A stretch of 64,000 nt of DNA, taken from contig CAVUVM010000003.1 of NCBI GenBank assembly GCA_963744935.1, positions 248,001-312,000 on the forward strand, read 5' to 3'. This DNA comes from Bog-473 sp963744935 (GTDB lineage: Bacteria > Actinomycetota > Acidimicrobiia > Acidimicrobiales > RAAP-2). The translations under genes were made by a program, and so were the position numbers. The notes below the pieces were generated by a model. That model was not told the origin of the DNA. It worked only from the letters and a program-made list of their open reading frames with translations, and did no database searches. The stretch's first letter is position 1. Each line of letters starts with the position of its first letter. Of this stretch, positions 51,478 to 60,504 are shown piece after piece.

Positions 51478-52047
51478 TCAGCAGGACGGCTGTAGCACCA
51501 GTGCCTTGAACAGCGCGCCCCACTCATAGGTGATGCCGCGCATCCACGCCCAGAAGCCCGGCGGCGTCACGCCCACCTCGAGAACCTGACCGGAGTAGCA
51601 ACGCCCGATTCGCAGGCGCGCCCGCGACGCCTGCGTCGTGGGCATGACCACGATCACCCGGTGCCAGTGGTCAAGGGCGGCGAGGTGCTGTATCTCGCGC
51701 GCCTCTCCCTGGGTCGTCGCCGGATTGGCGTGGAAGCACAGCAGGTGCACTTTCGGCGGCAGGTGGAAGGGCGGCAGATGGACGACGGAGGGCTCGCACG
51801 ACTCGTACGGAGTCAAGGAGAACACGACATAGGGCGCCCAACCCTGCTTGGCGAGAGCAACGGCCTCGTCGAAAGGGCCGGCACCGTTGCCCCCGAGCAT
51901 CACGATGGCATTCGAATGCTCGGGCGCGTTCAAGTCGGGGAAGACGAACAGACGGACGGTGAACCCGACGAACGCCAGGACCACGACCCCGACGACACCC
52001 GTGATGATGCGCGAGCGCTTCGTCCTCAGGCCCACCACGGCGACCAT
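51478..52047 (-). CDS. DUF218/YdcF-like membrane-anchored protein
   Basis: The 189-residue protein has one N-terminal transmembrane helix and an extracytoplasmic domain with AIVMLGGNG near the start, GEAREIQHLA in the middle and VIVVMPTTQASRARL near the end. This is the DUF218 (SanA/ElyC/YdcF) fold, linked to envelope integrity in other bacteria. The ATG at 52047 is used; a longer frame to 52086 is less likely. Its gene precedes the disrupted membrane protein gene on the same strand. Confidence 0.78.
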   Translation of the reverse strand: MVAVVGLRTKRSRIITGVVGVVVLAFVGFTVRLFVFPDLNAPEHSNAIVMLGGNGAGPFDEAVALAKQGWAPYVVFSLTPYESCEPSVVHLPPFHLPPKVHLLCFHANPATTQGEAREIQHLAALDHWHRVIVVMPTTQASRARLRIGRCYSGQVLEVGVTPPGFWAWMRGITYEWGALFKALVLQPSC

Positions 52048-52110
52048 TGTGCCAGCGTGGCGGGGCCATACCGGCGCCGCCCGCACCGGCGGGTCGCTAC
52101 ACAGCAGTCC

Positions 52111-54273
52111 TCACGAGATCAACGGGTCGCGGGGCAAGCCCAAGATGCGCTCCGCGATCTGGTTGCGCGTGATCTCCGACGTGCCGCCGGCGATGGACAT
52201 CGCCCGCGTGCCCAGCTGTGAGTACCCCGCCAGCGCCTCCTCCCCGTCGAGGAAGGCCGTGGCAACGCCGGCCAAGTCGGCCTGGAGTCGAGCGCGTTCG
52301 TGCCCGTGCTCGGCCAGGACGAGCTTGGTCACGTTTCCCTCCGGACCGGGTCCCGACCCGACGACCGCGCGCTGCGCACGGCGCAGGTTCAACACCTTCA
52401 AAGCGTGCTCGACCGTGAACACGGCACCCACGCGCGCAGCCGCGCCCGGCACCGTGTCGCCGCCGCTCTTCAACAGGGAGAGCAAGTCCATGGAGCGGAA
52501 GAGTCCCCCGGTACTGCCGCCGATGGAGACCCGCTCGTTCCCGAGAGTCGAGCGCGCCACGGTCCAGCCGTCGTTAGGCACGCCGACGACGTCGTCGTCC
52601 GGGACGAAGACATCGTTGAAAAAGACCTCGTTGAAGGCGGCGTTGCCGGTGATCTGGCGCAGTGGCCGTACCTCGACACCGGGGGCGTGCATGTCGATGA
52701 CCATGGTGGTGATGCCGGCGTGCTTCGGGGCATCCGGGTCGGTGCGGACGGTCGCCAGCCCCAGGTGGCAGTACTGCGCGCCGCTCGTCCACACCTTCTG
52801 CCCGCTGACCGTCCAGCCCCCCTCAACGCGCGTCCCCCTCGTCTTGACCGCCGCAGCATCGGATCCCGCATCGGGCTCGCTGAACAGCTGACACCAGACG
52901 TACTCGCCCATGAGTGTCTTGAACACCCAGCGGTCGACCTGGTCGGGTGTGGCGTACTGGTTGACCGTCATGATGTTCCAGCCCGTGATGCCGAGCCCCG
53001 GCACCCTGACGCCCGCCGCGCGGAGCTCCTCGTCGATCACGATCTGCTCGACGGCACCCGCAGCACGGCCCCACGGTGGGGGCCAGTGCGGCACCATCAG
53101 CCCTGACTCCACCAACGCCTTGCGCTGCTCGCTACCCTGCAGCGTGCCGATGCGTGCCGCATCGGCACGCACGTCGGCCCGTACGGCGTCGGCTTCGGGC
53201 GGCAGCTCCAGCGACACCTCACGGGTGACGCCGCGGGCGGACTGCGCGGTGACGTCCGCCGCATCGTCGGGTGAACCCAGCACCGCGTTCAGGACCAGGG
53301 CACGCCGCAAGAACAGATGGGCATCGTGCTCCCAGGTGAACCCGATGCCGCCGTGCACCTGGATGTTCATCTGGGCGTTCTCCACCGCCGGACGGAAGGC
53401 GAGGTGCGCGGCCATGGCCGACGCGAGATCGAACTCGTCGTCTTGGCCATCGCCGGCGCGCGCGGCGTCCCAGACGGCCGCTGTGGCGAGTTCCGCCGCC
53501 ACCAGCATGTTCGCGCAGTGGTGCTTCACCGCCTCGAAGGTGCCGATCGTCCTACCGAACTGCACCCGTTCCTTGGCGTAGGCGACCGCCGCGTCGGTGC
53601 ACGCGGCCATGACCCCAACCGCCTCCGCGGCCCCAAGCGTGCGGGCCAGAGCCCTGGCCCGCCGTGCTGCACCAACCAGCACGTCAGGGGCACTGACCGG
53701 TGACGACGACACAGTGACCCTGGCCGAGCGGCGCGACGGGTCGAGGTCTTTGGCGCCGCTGAGCATGACACCCGGCGTGCCGGGCCGAAGCACGACGACG
53801 TCGTCTCCGGATCGCACCAGGAGCACGTCGGCTGAGGCACCACCGAGCACGGTGCCACCATCTCCGTCGAGCACGTCGTCACGCCGCGTCAGGGAGCCAC
53901 CCAACCCGAGCGCCGCCACCGCACTGCCGTCGGCCAGACCTGGCAGGAGCGCATCACGCTGGGCTTCGGTCCCACACCGAGCAATCACGGCGGAGGCAAG
54001 CACAGTCGGGAGAAACGGGCCGGGCGCGACCTGACGTCCCACCTCTTCGAGCACGACGACCAACTCGGCCAGGCCGGCTCCGGCGCCACCGTGCCGCTCG
54101 TCCAGGGTGATGCCCAGCCAGCCCAACCCGGCCATTTCGTTCCAAAACGACGGGCGTGGCTCGTTGTCGCTCTCGAGCAGCGCCCGGTTGGCGGCCAGCG
54201 CGTCGTGCGCGCTGAGCACGCCGCGCACGGATGCAGCCAGTTCCTGGTGCTCGTCGATGATGGCGATCGGCAT
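52111..54273 (-). CDS. fused two-domain acyl-CoA dehydrogenase
   Basis: The 720-residue protein carries two acyl-CoA dehydrogenase domains in tandem (about 1-345 and 350-720). Family segments include AYAKERVQFGRTIGTFEAVKH and VHGGIGFTWEHD in the first half, and ITGWNIMTVNQY, CQLFSEPDAGSD and SIAGGTSEITRNQIAERILG in the second. Such fusions (FadE34 type) resemble the alpha/beta heterotetramer enzymes of cholesterol side-chain oxidation (family knowledge). It probably oxidises bulky acyl-CoA substrates. The ATG at 54273 has AGGGGG upstream; the longer frame to 54330 is not favoured. No operator like that at 31800 is seen upstream. Confidence 0.92.
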   Translation of the reverse strand: MPIAIIDEHQELAASVRGVLSAHDALAANRALLESDNEPRPSFWNEMAGLGWLGITLDERHGGAGAGLAELVVVLEEVGRQVAPGPFLPTVLASAVIARCGTEAQRDALLPGLADGSAVAALGLGGSLTRRDDVLDGDGGTVLGGASADVLLVRSGDDVVVLRPGTPGVMLSGAKDLDPSRRSARVTVSSSPVSAPDVLVGAARRARALARTLGAAEAVGVMAACTDAAVAYAKERVQFGRTIGTFEAVKHHCANMLVAAELATAAVWDAARAGDGQDDEFDLASAMAAHLAFRPAVENAQMNIQVHGGIGFTWEHDAHLFLRRALVLNAVLGSPDDAADVTAQSARGVTREVSLELPPEADAVRADVRADAARIGTLQGSEQRKALVESGLMVPHWPPPWGRAAGAVEQIVIDEELRAAGVRVPGLGITGWNIMTVNQYATPDQVDRWVFKTLMGEYVWCQLFSEPDAGSDAAAVKTRGTRVEGGWTVSGQKVWTSGAQYCHLGLATVRTDPDAPKHAGITTMVIDMHAPGVEVRPLRQITGNAAFNEVFFNDVFVPDDDVVGVPNDGWTVARSTLGNERVSIGGSTGGLFRSMDLLSLLKSGGDTVPGAAARVGAVFTVEHALKVLNLRRAQRAVVGSGPGPEGNVTKLVLAEHGHERARLQADLAGVATAFLDGEEALAGYSQLGTRAMSIAGGTSEITRNQIAERILGLPRDPLIS

Positions 54274-54487
54274 GCCTGCCCCCTGTGAGTCAGTTGCGTC
54301 GAGTGTGACGCCGAGGGGCTGTCGCTGCACCCGCAGCCCCCGCCGCCCGGCAATGCTCGAGACTACAGAGCGCCCGGCAACCCGGCGCTACGATGATCTG
54401 GTGAGGTAGAGCTCGACGTCCCCCGCGGCCACGATCCGCGCCGCACGCGCACCGTCCGTCCATGTCTCCTCGAAGCGGAGCCGCTCC

Positions 54488-56161
54488 GTGTCTACCCTCA
54501 CCACACCCGCCGCGACGCTCGTCGCCCGCCACCTCCACTACGAGCGCGCCGGCCGCGTCGTGCTCGACGACCTCTCGCTGACCGTCTCGCCAGCCAGTTG
54601 CCTGGGGATGGTCGGCCCGAATGGAGTGGGCAAGTCGACTCTGCTCCAGATTCTCGCTGGCCTGATCGATCCCGATGCAGGCGACATCCGCATCGATCCG
54701 CCGCTGGCGACGGTCGGCTACTTGTCCCAGGAGCACGGCGCGACGACCGGCGAGACCGTGCGCGCCACGCTCGAGCGCCGAGCAGGGGTCACCGCAGCCG
54801 AAACCGGTCTGGCCGAAGCGGCGGCGGCGCTCTCGCAAGGGGCTCCCGGTGCCGACGACCGCTACGCCGCCGCACTGGCTCGCTTTGAGTCGGCGTCTGC
54901 CGGCGACTTCGAATCGCGGCTGAGCAATACCCTGGCCCAGGTTGGACTCTCCCCGGATCTCGTGGCGCAGCCTGTGGCCACACTCTCAGGAGGTCAAGAG
55001 GCGCGCGCCGCACTCGCCGCGGTCCTTCTCTCGCGCTTCGACATCACGCTGCTCGACGAGCCCACGAACGACCTCGATTTCGATGGGCTGTCCCGGCTCG
55101 AGGAGATGGTCACGCGCCGGCGGGGTGGCATGGTGATCGTCTCGCACGACCGGGCGTTCTTGGAGCGCACCGTGACAGACGTCCTCGAGCTGGAGGAGCA
55201 CACGCACGGGGGGCGCCTCTACGGCGGCGGCTGGGCCGGCTTCGAATCCGAACGGGCAACGGCACGTGCGCATGCAACGGAGGCATACGCCGTCTACGAG
55301 TCCCAGCGCGCCGAATTGCGCCAGCGGGCCCAGCGCGAGAGGCAGTGGGCGACCACTGGTGTCGCGAGAGAGAAGCGCCAGCCACGGGACAACGACAAGA
55401 CTCAACGCGACTTTCGAATTGAGCGGACCGAGAACCTCGCAGGTCGGGCTCGCCGTACCCAGCGAGCACTGGACTCGCTCGATCCCGTCGAGAAACCCTG
55501 GGAAGGCTGGGATCTGAGGTTCTCCATCAGCGAGGCGACCCGCTCGGGCGATGTCGTGGTCCGCCTCGAGGACGCGGTCGTGGCTCGCGGCGACTTCTCC
55601 CTCGGGCCGTTTACGTTGGACATCGCCTGGGCCGACCGCGTGGCTCTCGTCGGAGCCAACGGCACGGGTAAGACCACGCTCGTCGACGCGGTGCTCGGCC
55701 GGCTGCCCCTGCTCGCGGGCACGCGCCGTATTGGCCCGGCTGTCGTCGTGGGCGAGCTGGCCCAAGATCGGCGCATCCTGCGGGAAGCAGCCTCAGTTGC
55801 CGACTCCTTCGTACGCGCCACCGGGCTACCCCCCGACCGAGCCCGCAGCCAGCTCGCCAAGTTCGGCCTCGGGTCCGGCGTGGTGCAGCGGCCGGCGTCC
55901 TCGCTCTCGCCCGGCGAACGCACCCGGGCCGAGTTGGCGGCTTTCGCCGTGCTCGGGGTGAACCTCCTGGTGCTCGATGAGCCCACCAATCATCTCGACC
56001 TTCCGGCCATCGAGCAGCTCGAGTCCGCGCTCGACACGTACCGGGGCACTCTCCTGTTGGTCTCGCACGATCGCCGTCTGCTCGAGTCCGTCACCGTGAC
56101 CCGCCACGTCCACCTCCCGGGCCGCAACGATCGCGCCAGGGACCTGCGCGACACGACGTAG
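54488..56161 (+). CDS. ABC-F family ATPase
   Basis: The 557-residue protein has two ATPase domains without membrane segments. The first has GPNGVGKST (Walker A), LSGGQEAR (signature) and LLDEPTNDLD; the second has GANGTGKTT, LSPGERTR and LVLDEPTNHLD. An Arg/Gln-rich linker lies between. ABC-F proteins act on the ribosome, some giving antibiotic protection and others translation control. The start is the GTG at 54488; the leader has no strong ribosome binding site. Which subgroup it belongs to cannot be told from sequence alone. Confidence 0.93.
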   Translation: MSTLTTPAATLVARHLHYERAGRVVLDDLSLTVSPASCLGMVGPNGVGKSTLLQILAGLIDPDAGDIRIDPPLATVGYLSQEHGATTGETVRATLERRAGVTAAETGLAEAAAALSQGAPGADDRYAAALARFESASAGDFESRLSNTLAQVGLSPDLVAQPVATLSGGQEARAALAAVLLSRFDITLLDEPTNDLDFDGLSRLEEMVTRRRGGMVIVSHDRAFLERTVTDVLELEEHTHGGRLYGGGWAGFESERATARAHATEAYAVYESQRAELRQRAQRERQWATTGVAREKRQPRDNDKTQRDFRIERTENLAGRARRTQRALDSLDPVEKPWEGWDLRFSISEATRSGDVVVRLEDAVVARGDFSLGPFTLDIAWADRVALVGANGTGKTTLVDAVLGRLPLLAGTRRIGPAVVVGELAQDRRILREAASVADSFVRATGLPPDRARSQLAKFGLGSGVVQRPASSLSPGERTRAELAAFAVLGVNLLVLDEPTNHLDLPAIEQLESALDTYRGTLLLVSHDRRLLESVTVTRHVHLPGRNDRARDLRDTT

Positions 56162-56275
56162 GCACTGCATCGAAGGCCTATCGTTTGCCGCACCGAGAGC
56201 GGATCGGAATGCGGGAGGACTTCACATGCGTGGCAGTCGACACGGTGTGACTACGGGAGACGCGCTCGTGGGTCT

Positions 56276-56382
56276 ATGAGCGATTCCCCCGACTTCTGGA
56301 GCCTCTTCGAGGCGGCGCCGGGCGCGCGCGAGCTGTGCGTCTGCCTGGCGCACCTTGATGAGGTTGTCCAAGCGGACCCGCG
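56276..56382 (+). pseudogene. possible PAS-domain start relic of a sensor kinase
   Basis: An ATG at 56276 opens SDSPDFWSLFEAAP, like the first helix of PAS domains, but the frame soon leaves that family and runs out in another frame from the histidine-kinase domain that follows. It looks like the front of a sensor kinase whose middle has been deleted or shifted. It could also be chance. Confidence 0.4.
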
Positions 56383-56991
56383 ATGGCCAGCGAACGTGAC
56401 CGCATCGCCCGGGACCTCCACGACCTCGTCATTCAACGGGTGTTCGGGGCAGGCATGTGCCTCAGCTCCATGCTGCCCGCGGTGAACACCGAGACCGGGA
56501 CGCGCCTACGCGAGGTCGTGGCGGAGCTGGACAGCGTGATAAGCGACATCCCCACCACCATCTTCGACCTCCAGGCCGATCCCGTTTCGAGCGAGGGTGT
56601 CCGGGCGACCGTGCTGAAGCTGGCGTCCGACGCCGGAGAGCGCCTGGCTTTCCACCCACGAGTCTCGTTCGAAGGGCCGATCGACACGATGGTGGATCCT
56701 GACGCGGCGGAACAGCTGTCGGCCGTGCTGCGCGAGTCACTCTCCAATGTCATCCGCCACGCCAGCGCCTCCTCGGTCGCGATCGAGGTCGCCGCCGGCG
56801 CTCACCTGGTGCTCGTGGTGTCCGACGACGGCACCGGCCTCGAATCGGGCCATGCACCGGGGTTCGGACTGCACAACATGGCATCACGCGCTCTGTCACT
56901 CGGTGGCGCGTTCGACGTCAGGGCCGGTGCCGCCGGGGGCACCGTCGTCGAGTGGCGGATCCCCCTCGCGAAGACGTCCGCAACACCCTGA
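56383..56991 (+). CDS. histidine kinase catalytic part (DevS/HisKA_3 type), truncated
   Basis: The 202-residue product has a HisKA_3 dimerisation segment with the phospho-accepting His in RDRIARDLHDLVIQ, then the N-box RESLSNVIRHA, G1 DDGTGL and G2 GFGLHNMASRA of the HATPase domain. This is the C-terminal half of NarL-type sensor kinases such as DevS/DosT. No sensor domain or partner response regulator lies beside it. The ATG at 56383 has no good ribosome binding site, so it may be a remnant, or part of one protein with the stretch from 56276 after a frame slip. Kinase activity is possible in principle. Confidence 0.65.
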   Translation: MASERDRIARDLHDLVIQRVFGAGMCLSSMLPAVNTETGTRLREVVAELDSVISDIPTTIFDLQADPVSSEGVRATVLKLASDAGERLAFHPRVSFEGPIDTMVDPDAAEQLSAVLRESLSNVIRHASASSVAIEVAAGAHLVLVVSDDGTGLESGHAPGFGLHNMASRALSLGGAFDVRAGAAGGTVVEWRIPLAKTSATP

Positions 56992-57134
56992 ACGTGCAGC
57001 ACCGCGATCGCAACCGCGCTGCGCCACCAACCTCACCCTCTGGGAGCCATGCTCGTACGAGCGGGATTCGTCCCGGACGAAGGGAGCAGCGGGACGCCCG
57101 ACGCGATGGAGATCCGCTGCAGGGGGATACGGCC

Positions 57135-57410
57135 ATGACGAACAGTCTGCACGACGCCGAGAACAAGGTGGCTCGCCTCGTGGCGCGCACCAACCGGTTA
57201 CACAGCGATGCGGTGTGGTCCTACGAGCTGACCAGCGAGGTCGACAACATCGAGGTCGTGTCGGGGGTCGGCACCCATACGTTGCGCATCCACCCGTGTT
57301 GGCTGCGCTACGTCGTTGCCCAGGGCGACTTCACGTCGTGCGTGGCGGACGAGATCGAGGCGTGGTACCTCGTGCAGCGGCTCACCGCCGAGATCCCGAG
57401 CGTCGCCTGA
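57135..57410 (+). CDS. small protein, unknown
   Basis: A 91-residue protein starts at the ATG at 57135 with AGGGGGA nine bases upstream. It has no signal or membrane segment. Two Cys residues and several aromatic residues lie in its C-terminal half. I recognise no domain. It follows the truncated sensor kinase on the same strand and converges on the oxidoreductase gene. Confidence 0.55.
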   Translation: MTNSLHDAENKVARLVARTNRLHSDAVWSYELTSEVDNIEVVSGVGTHTLRIHPCWLRYVVAQGDFTSCVADEIEAWYLVQRLTAEIPSVA

Positions 57411-57455
57411 GGGCCGCAAGCGATCCGCTCCGCTGAATCGGGACGACTCGGAAGA

Positions 57456-58877
57456 TCACGAGAGACGTTCTCGCAGGGCGCTGCGGGCCGCCCAGACGCC
57501 GCACATCCCGTGTACCCCGCCGCCCGGTGGTGTAGACGCCGAGCAGAGATACACCCCCTCGAGCGGCGTCCGGTAGGGGTTCCAGCGAGGAACGGGCCGG
57601 AAAACCGTCTGGCGCAGCGTCGCCGCTCCGCCGTTGATGTCGCCGCCGAGCAGGTTGGGGTCGTACGACTCCGCTTCGGCCGCCGTGCGGACCGCGCGGG
57701 CCAGCACCAGGTCGCGGAAGCCGGGCGCGTAGCGCTCGATCTGTGCCTCGATCCGCTCGCTCATGTCCACGCTCGATCCGTTGGGCACGTGGCAGTAGGC
57801 CCACAGCGTGTGCCGCCCCTCGGGGGCCCGGGTCGGGTCGACGACCGAGGGCTGGGCCACCAGCACAAAGGGCCGCTCGGGATGGCGTCCGTCGCGCACG
57901 TCGGCCTCCGCCCGAGCCACCTCTTCGAAGGTGCCGCCCACGTGCACCGTGACCGTGCGACGGCACAGCTCGGCCGCCCAGGGCACCGGTCCCGCGAGCG
58001 CCCAGTCGACCTTGCAGGCGCCCGGACCTGGCGCAAAGCGCGTCCACGGGCGGGCGGCTCGGCGCGACAGCTCCGGTCCGGCCAGTGCGACGAACTGCCG
58101 CGGTGAGGTGTCGAGGAGGACGGCACGTGCCGGTGGGAGCTCGGCGAGCGACGCAATCGGGCACCCCGTGTGCACCACGCCACCGAGCCGCCGGAGCTCG
58201 CCGGCCAATCCGGTGGTGATGGCCGCACTCCCACCCACGACGACGGGCCACCCCGCGCCATGGCCCAGCGCAGCCAGCAGCAGGCCGAAAGCCGCAGTCA
58301 GGGGCGCCGAGAGCGGCTGCATGGAGTGGGCCGCCGCACCTGCCACCAGTGCTCGTGCCGCATCCGTCGTGAAGCGCTTTGCCGCATGGTGCGCGCTCGG
58401 CGCTCCTACGAGGGCAAAGCGGCCGAGGGCCAGCGGGTCGTGCGGGATGGTGCGCATGGGACCCAACACGTAGGCCACGATCCGGTCCAGCCACTCCACC
58501 AGGGGATCCATCAGGCGGCGGTACTCCGCCGCGTCTCCGCCGAGGTGTGCCGCCGTCTCCTCGACGTCCCGGTAGAGCACGGCGGCCCGGCTCCCACCGA
58601 GCGGGTGGGCGTAGGCCACCTCGGGCTGGCGCAGCACGATGCCGAGAGTGGCCAGGTCCAGCTCCCGGAAGAACGGTGAGGCCACCAGCGAGGGGTGGAC
58701 GGCCGAGCAGACATCGTGGCGGAAGCCCGGCAGGGTCAAGGCCTCGGTCCGCGTGCCACCGCCGACCGTGGCCGCGCCCTCGAAGACCTCGACCGCATGC
58801 CCAGCCCGCGCCAGGGTCAGCGCCGCGGCGAGCCCGTTGGGTCCCGCGCCCACGACGACCGCATCCGTGCGCTGCAC
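57456..58877 (-). CDS. phytoene desaturase-like FAD oxidoreductase
   Basis: The 473-residue protein begins QRTDAVVVGAGPNGLAAA, the FAD-binding loop of the carotene desaturase/amine oxidase superfamily, with VFEGAATVGGGTRTE and an NPNLLGGDINGG-like late segment. The C-terminal PPGGGVHGMCG is the FAD-binding signature of the CrtI-type group. Its substrate may be a carotenoid or another lipid, but no other carotenoid gene lies here. The GTG at 58877 is used because it begins the domain; the longer frame overlaps the divergent beta-lactamase-like gene. Confidence 0.87.
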   Translation of the reverse strand: MQRTDAVVVGAGPNGLAAALTLARAGHAVEVFEGAATVGGGTRTEALTLPGFRHDVCSAVHPSLVASPFFRELDLATLGIVLRQPEVAYAHPLGGSRAAVLYRDVEETAAHLGGDAAEYRRLMDPLVEWLDRIVAYVLGPMRTIPHDPLALGRFALVGAPSAHHAAKRFTTDAARALVAGAAAHSMQPLSAPLTAAFGLLLAALGHGAGWPVVVGGSAAITTGLAGELRRLGGVVHTGCPIASLAELPPARAVLLDTSPRQFVALAGPELSRRAARPWTRFAPGPGACKVDWALAGPVPWAAELCRRTVTVHVGGTFEEVARAEADVRDGRHPERPFVLVAQPSVVDPTRAPEGRHTLWAYCHVPNGSSVDMSERIEAQIERYAPGFRDLVLARAVRTAAEAESYDPNLLGGDINGGAATLRQTVFRPVPRWNPYRTPLEGVYLCSASTPPGGGVHGMCGVWAARSALRERLS

Positions 58878-58938
58878 GAAACCGACGTTACCGATCGCCG
58901 CTGGACGCGGCCGCCGTGGAGTCAATAGGTTGCGCCAC

Positions 58939-60075
58939 ATGGCAGAGGTGCACGGAACATGCGAAGCACGATTCGAGGCGGTGCGCCAGACGCTGGCCCA
59001 CCAGCTCGAGACCGGTGACGACCTCGGCGCGTCCGTCGCGGTCTTCCTCCACGGTGAGCCCGTCGTCGACATCTGGGGCGGCTGGGCCGACGCCGAGAAG
59101 ACACGGCCATGGGAGCGCGACACCATCACCAACGTCTGGTCGACGACCAAGACCATGACGTTCCTCGTGGCGCTCATGCTCCACGACCGGGGGCAACTCG
59201 ACTTCCACGCCCCCGTCGCCAAGTACTGGCCCGAGTTCGCCGCCAACGGCAAGGAGGCGATCGAGGTGCGCCACGTGATGGGGCACACTGCCGGCTTGAG
59301 CGGCTGGGACGAACCCATCAGCGCCGAGGACCTGGCCGACTGGGAGAAGTGCACCACCGCGCTGGCGGCGCAGGCCCCGTGGTGGGAACCGGGCACCGCA
59401 TCGGGCTACCACGCCCTCACGCAGGGGTACCTCATCGGCGAGATCGTCCGGCGCATCACCGGCGACTCGATCGGCGCCTTCTTCGCTCAGGAGGTCGCCA
59501 AGCCACTCGACGCCGACTTCTACATCGGTCTGCCCGCCAGCGAGGACCATCGCGTCTCGGACGTGATCCCTCCCCCGCCCATCAGGCCCGAGGAGTTCGA
59601 GGGGCAGGTTCCCGAGCTCATGCTCAAGACGTTCCTCAATCCGCCGATCGACGCGTCCATGGCCCACCACGAATGGTGGCGCCGCGCCGAGATCCCCGCC
59701 GCCAACGGCCAGGGCAACGCGCGCTCGGTGGCGGCTGTGCAGTCCATCGTCGCCGGCAAGGGAGCGGCGCGGGGCGTTCGCCTTCTGAGCGCCGCCGGCA
59801 CCGACCCCATCTTCGAGGTCCAGGCTGAAGGCATCGACAAGGTGCTCGGCGTCCCCGAGCGCATGGGCATGGGCTATGGCCTGAGCAACCCGCCCGAGAT
59901 GCCACTCGGACCGCGGGCCTGCTACTGGGGCGGCTATGGCGGCTCCGTCATCATCTTGGACCTGGATGCGGAACTCGCGGTCTGCTACGTCATGAACCGC
60001 ATGGAGGCCGGCCTCGTCGGTGACCTGCGCGGCACCAACATCGTGGCCGCCACCGTTGCCGGGCTCGCGTCTTAG
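58939..60075 (+). CDS. serine beta-lactamase-like esterase
   Basis: The 378-residue protein has the S-x2-K motif STTK at residues 68-71 and a Tyr157 in SGYHALTQ as the Y-x-N/Y-x-x general base. These are features of class C-like esterases such as EstB. No signal peptide is present, so it is cytosolic and more likely an esterase or peptidase than an antibiotic-resistance enzyme. The ATG at 58939 is used; the longer frame to 58639 overlaps the divergent oxidoreductase gene. Its stop overlaps the RidA gene stop by four bases on the opposite strand. Confidence 0.9.
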   Translation: MAEVHGTCEARFEAVRQTLAHQLETGDDLGASVAVFLHGEPVVDIWGGWADAEKTRPWERDTITNVWSTTKTMTFLVALMLHDRGQLDFHAPVAKYWPEFAANGKEAIEVRHVMGHTAGLSGWDEPISAEDLADWEKCTTALAAQAPWWEPGTASGYHALTQGYLIGEIVRRITGDSIGAFFAQEVAKPLDADFYIGLPASEDHRVSDVIPPPPIRPEEFEGQVPELMLKTFLNPPIDASMAHHEWWRRAEIPAANGQGNARSVAAVQSIVAGKGAARGVRLLSAAGTDPIFEVQAEGIDKVLGVPERMGMGYGLSNPPEMPLGPRACYWGGYGGSVIILDLDAELAVCYVMNRMEAGLVGDLRGTNIVAATVAGLAS

Positions 60076-60455
60076 GGCAGCACCGCCTCGGCTTCGATCT
60101 CCACCCTCCAGGCGGGGTCCAGCAATCCCGCCACCACGACCATGGTCGCCGCCGGCCGGACGTGCCCGAGCAGTTCGCCGTGCACCGCGCCGACCGCCTC
60201 GGCGTCCGACGCAGCCGTGATGAACATGCGTGTCCGCACCACGTCGTCGATGCGCCCGCCCGCTTCCTCCAACGCCGCCGTGATGATCTCGAAGCAGCGG
60301 CGCGCCTGAGGGCCGGCGCCTTCGGGGCAACCGCCACCGGGCAGCACTGGTCCCGTGCCCGACACGATCACCCGGTCCCCCGCCCGGACGGCCCGGCTGA
60401 ACCCGATGGTCGCCTCGAAGGGCGAGCCCGATGCGATCCGCTCGTGGCTGGCCAT
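60072..60455 (-). CDS. RidA/YjgF family protein
   Basis: The 127-residue protein has the RidA family start IASGSPFE and VSGTGPV, then RRCFEIITAALEEAGG, the VRTRMF region and VEIEAEAVLP at the end, with the usual R-x-R-x-F type binding segment. Such proteins deaminate reactive enamines and imines. The ATG at 60455 follows GCAGG. It converges on the esterase gene and is divergent from the L,D-transpeptidase gene with about 50 bases between. Confidence 0.9.
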   Translation of the reverse strand: MASHERIASGSPFEATIGFSRAVRAGDRVIVSGTGPVLPGGGCPEGAGPQARRCFEIITAALEEAGGRIDDVVRTRMFITAASDAEAVGAVHGELLGHVRPAATMVVVAGLLDPAWRVEIEAEAVLP

Positions 60456-60504
60456 GGCGAATCCTGCCACCCCGAAAGCAATCGGCCCGCCGCCCGCCGG
60501 TACG

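Noticed and set aside
54290..54838. Minus-strand open frame of 182 codons before and inside the ABC-F gene
   Set aside because: Shadow of the ABC-F start with GC-rich bias; no motif, no start signal.
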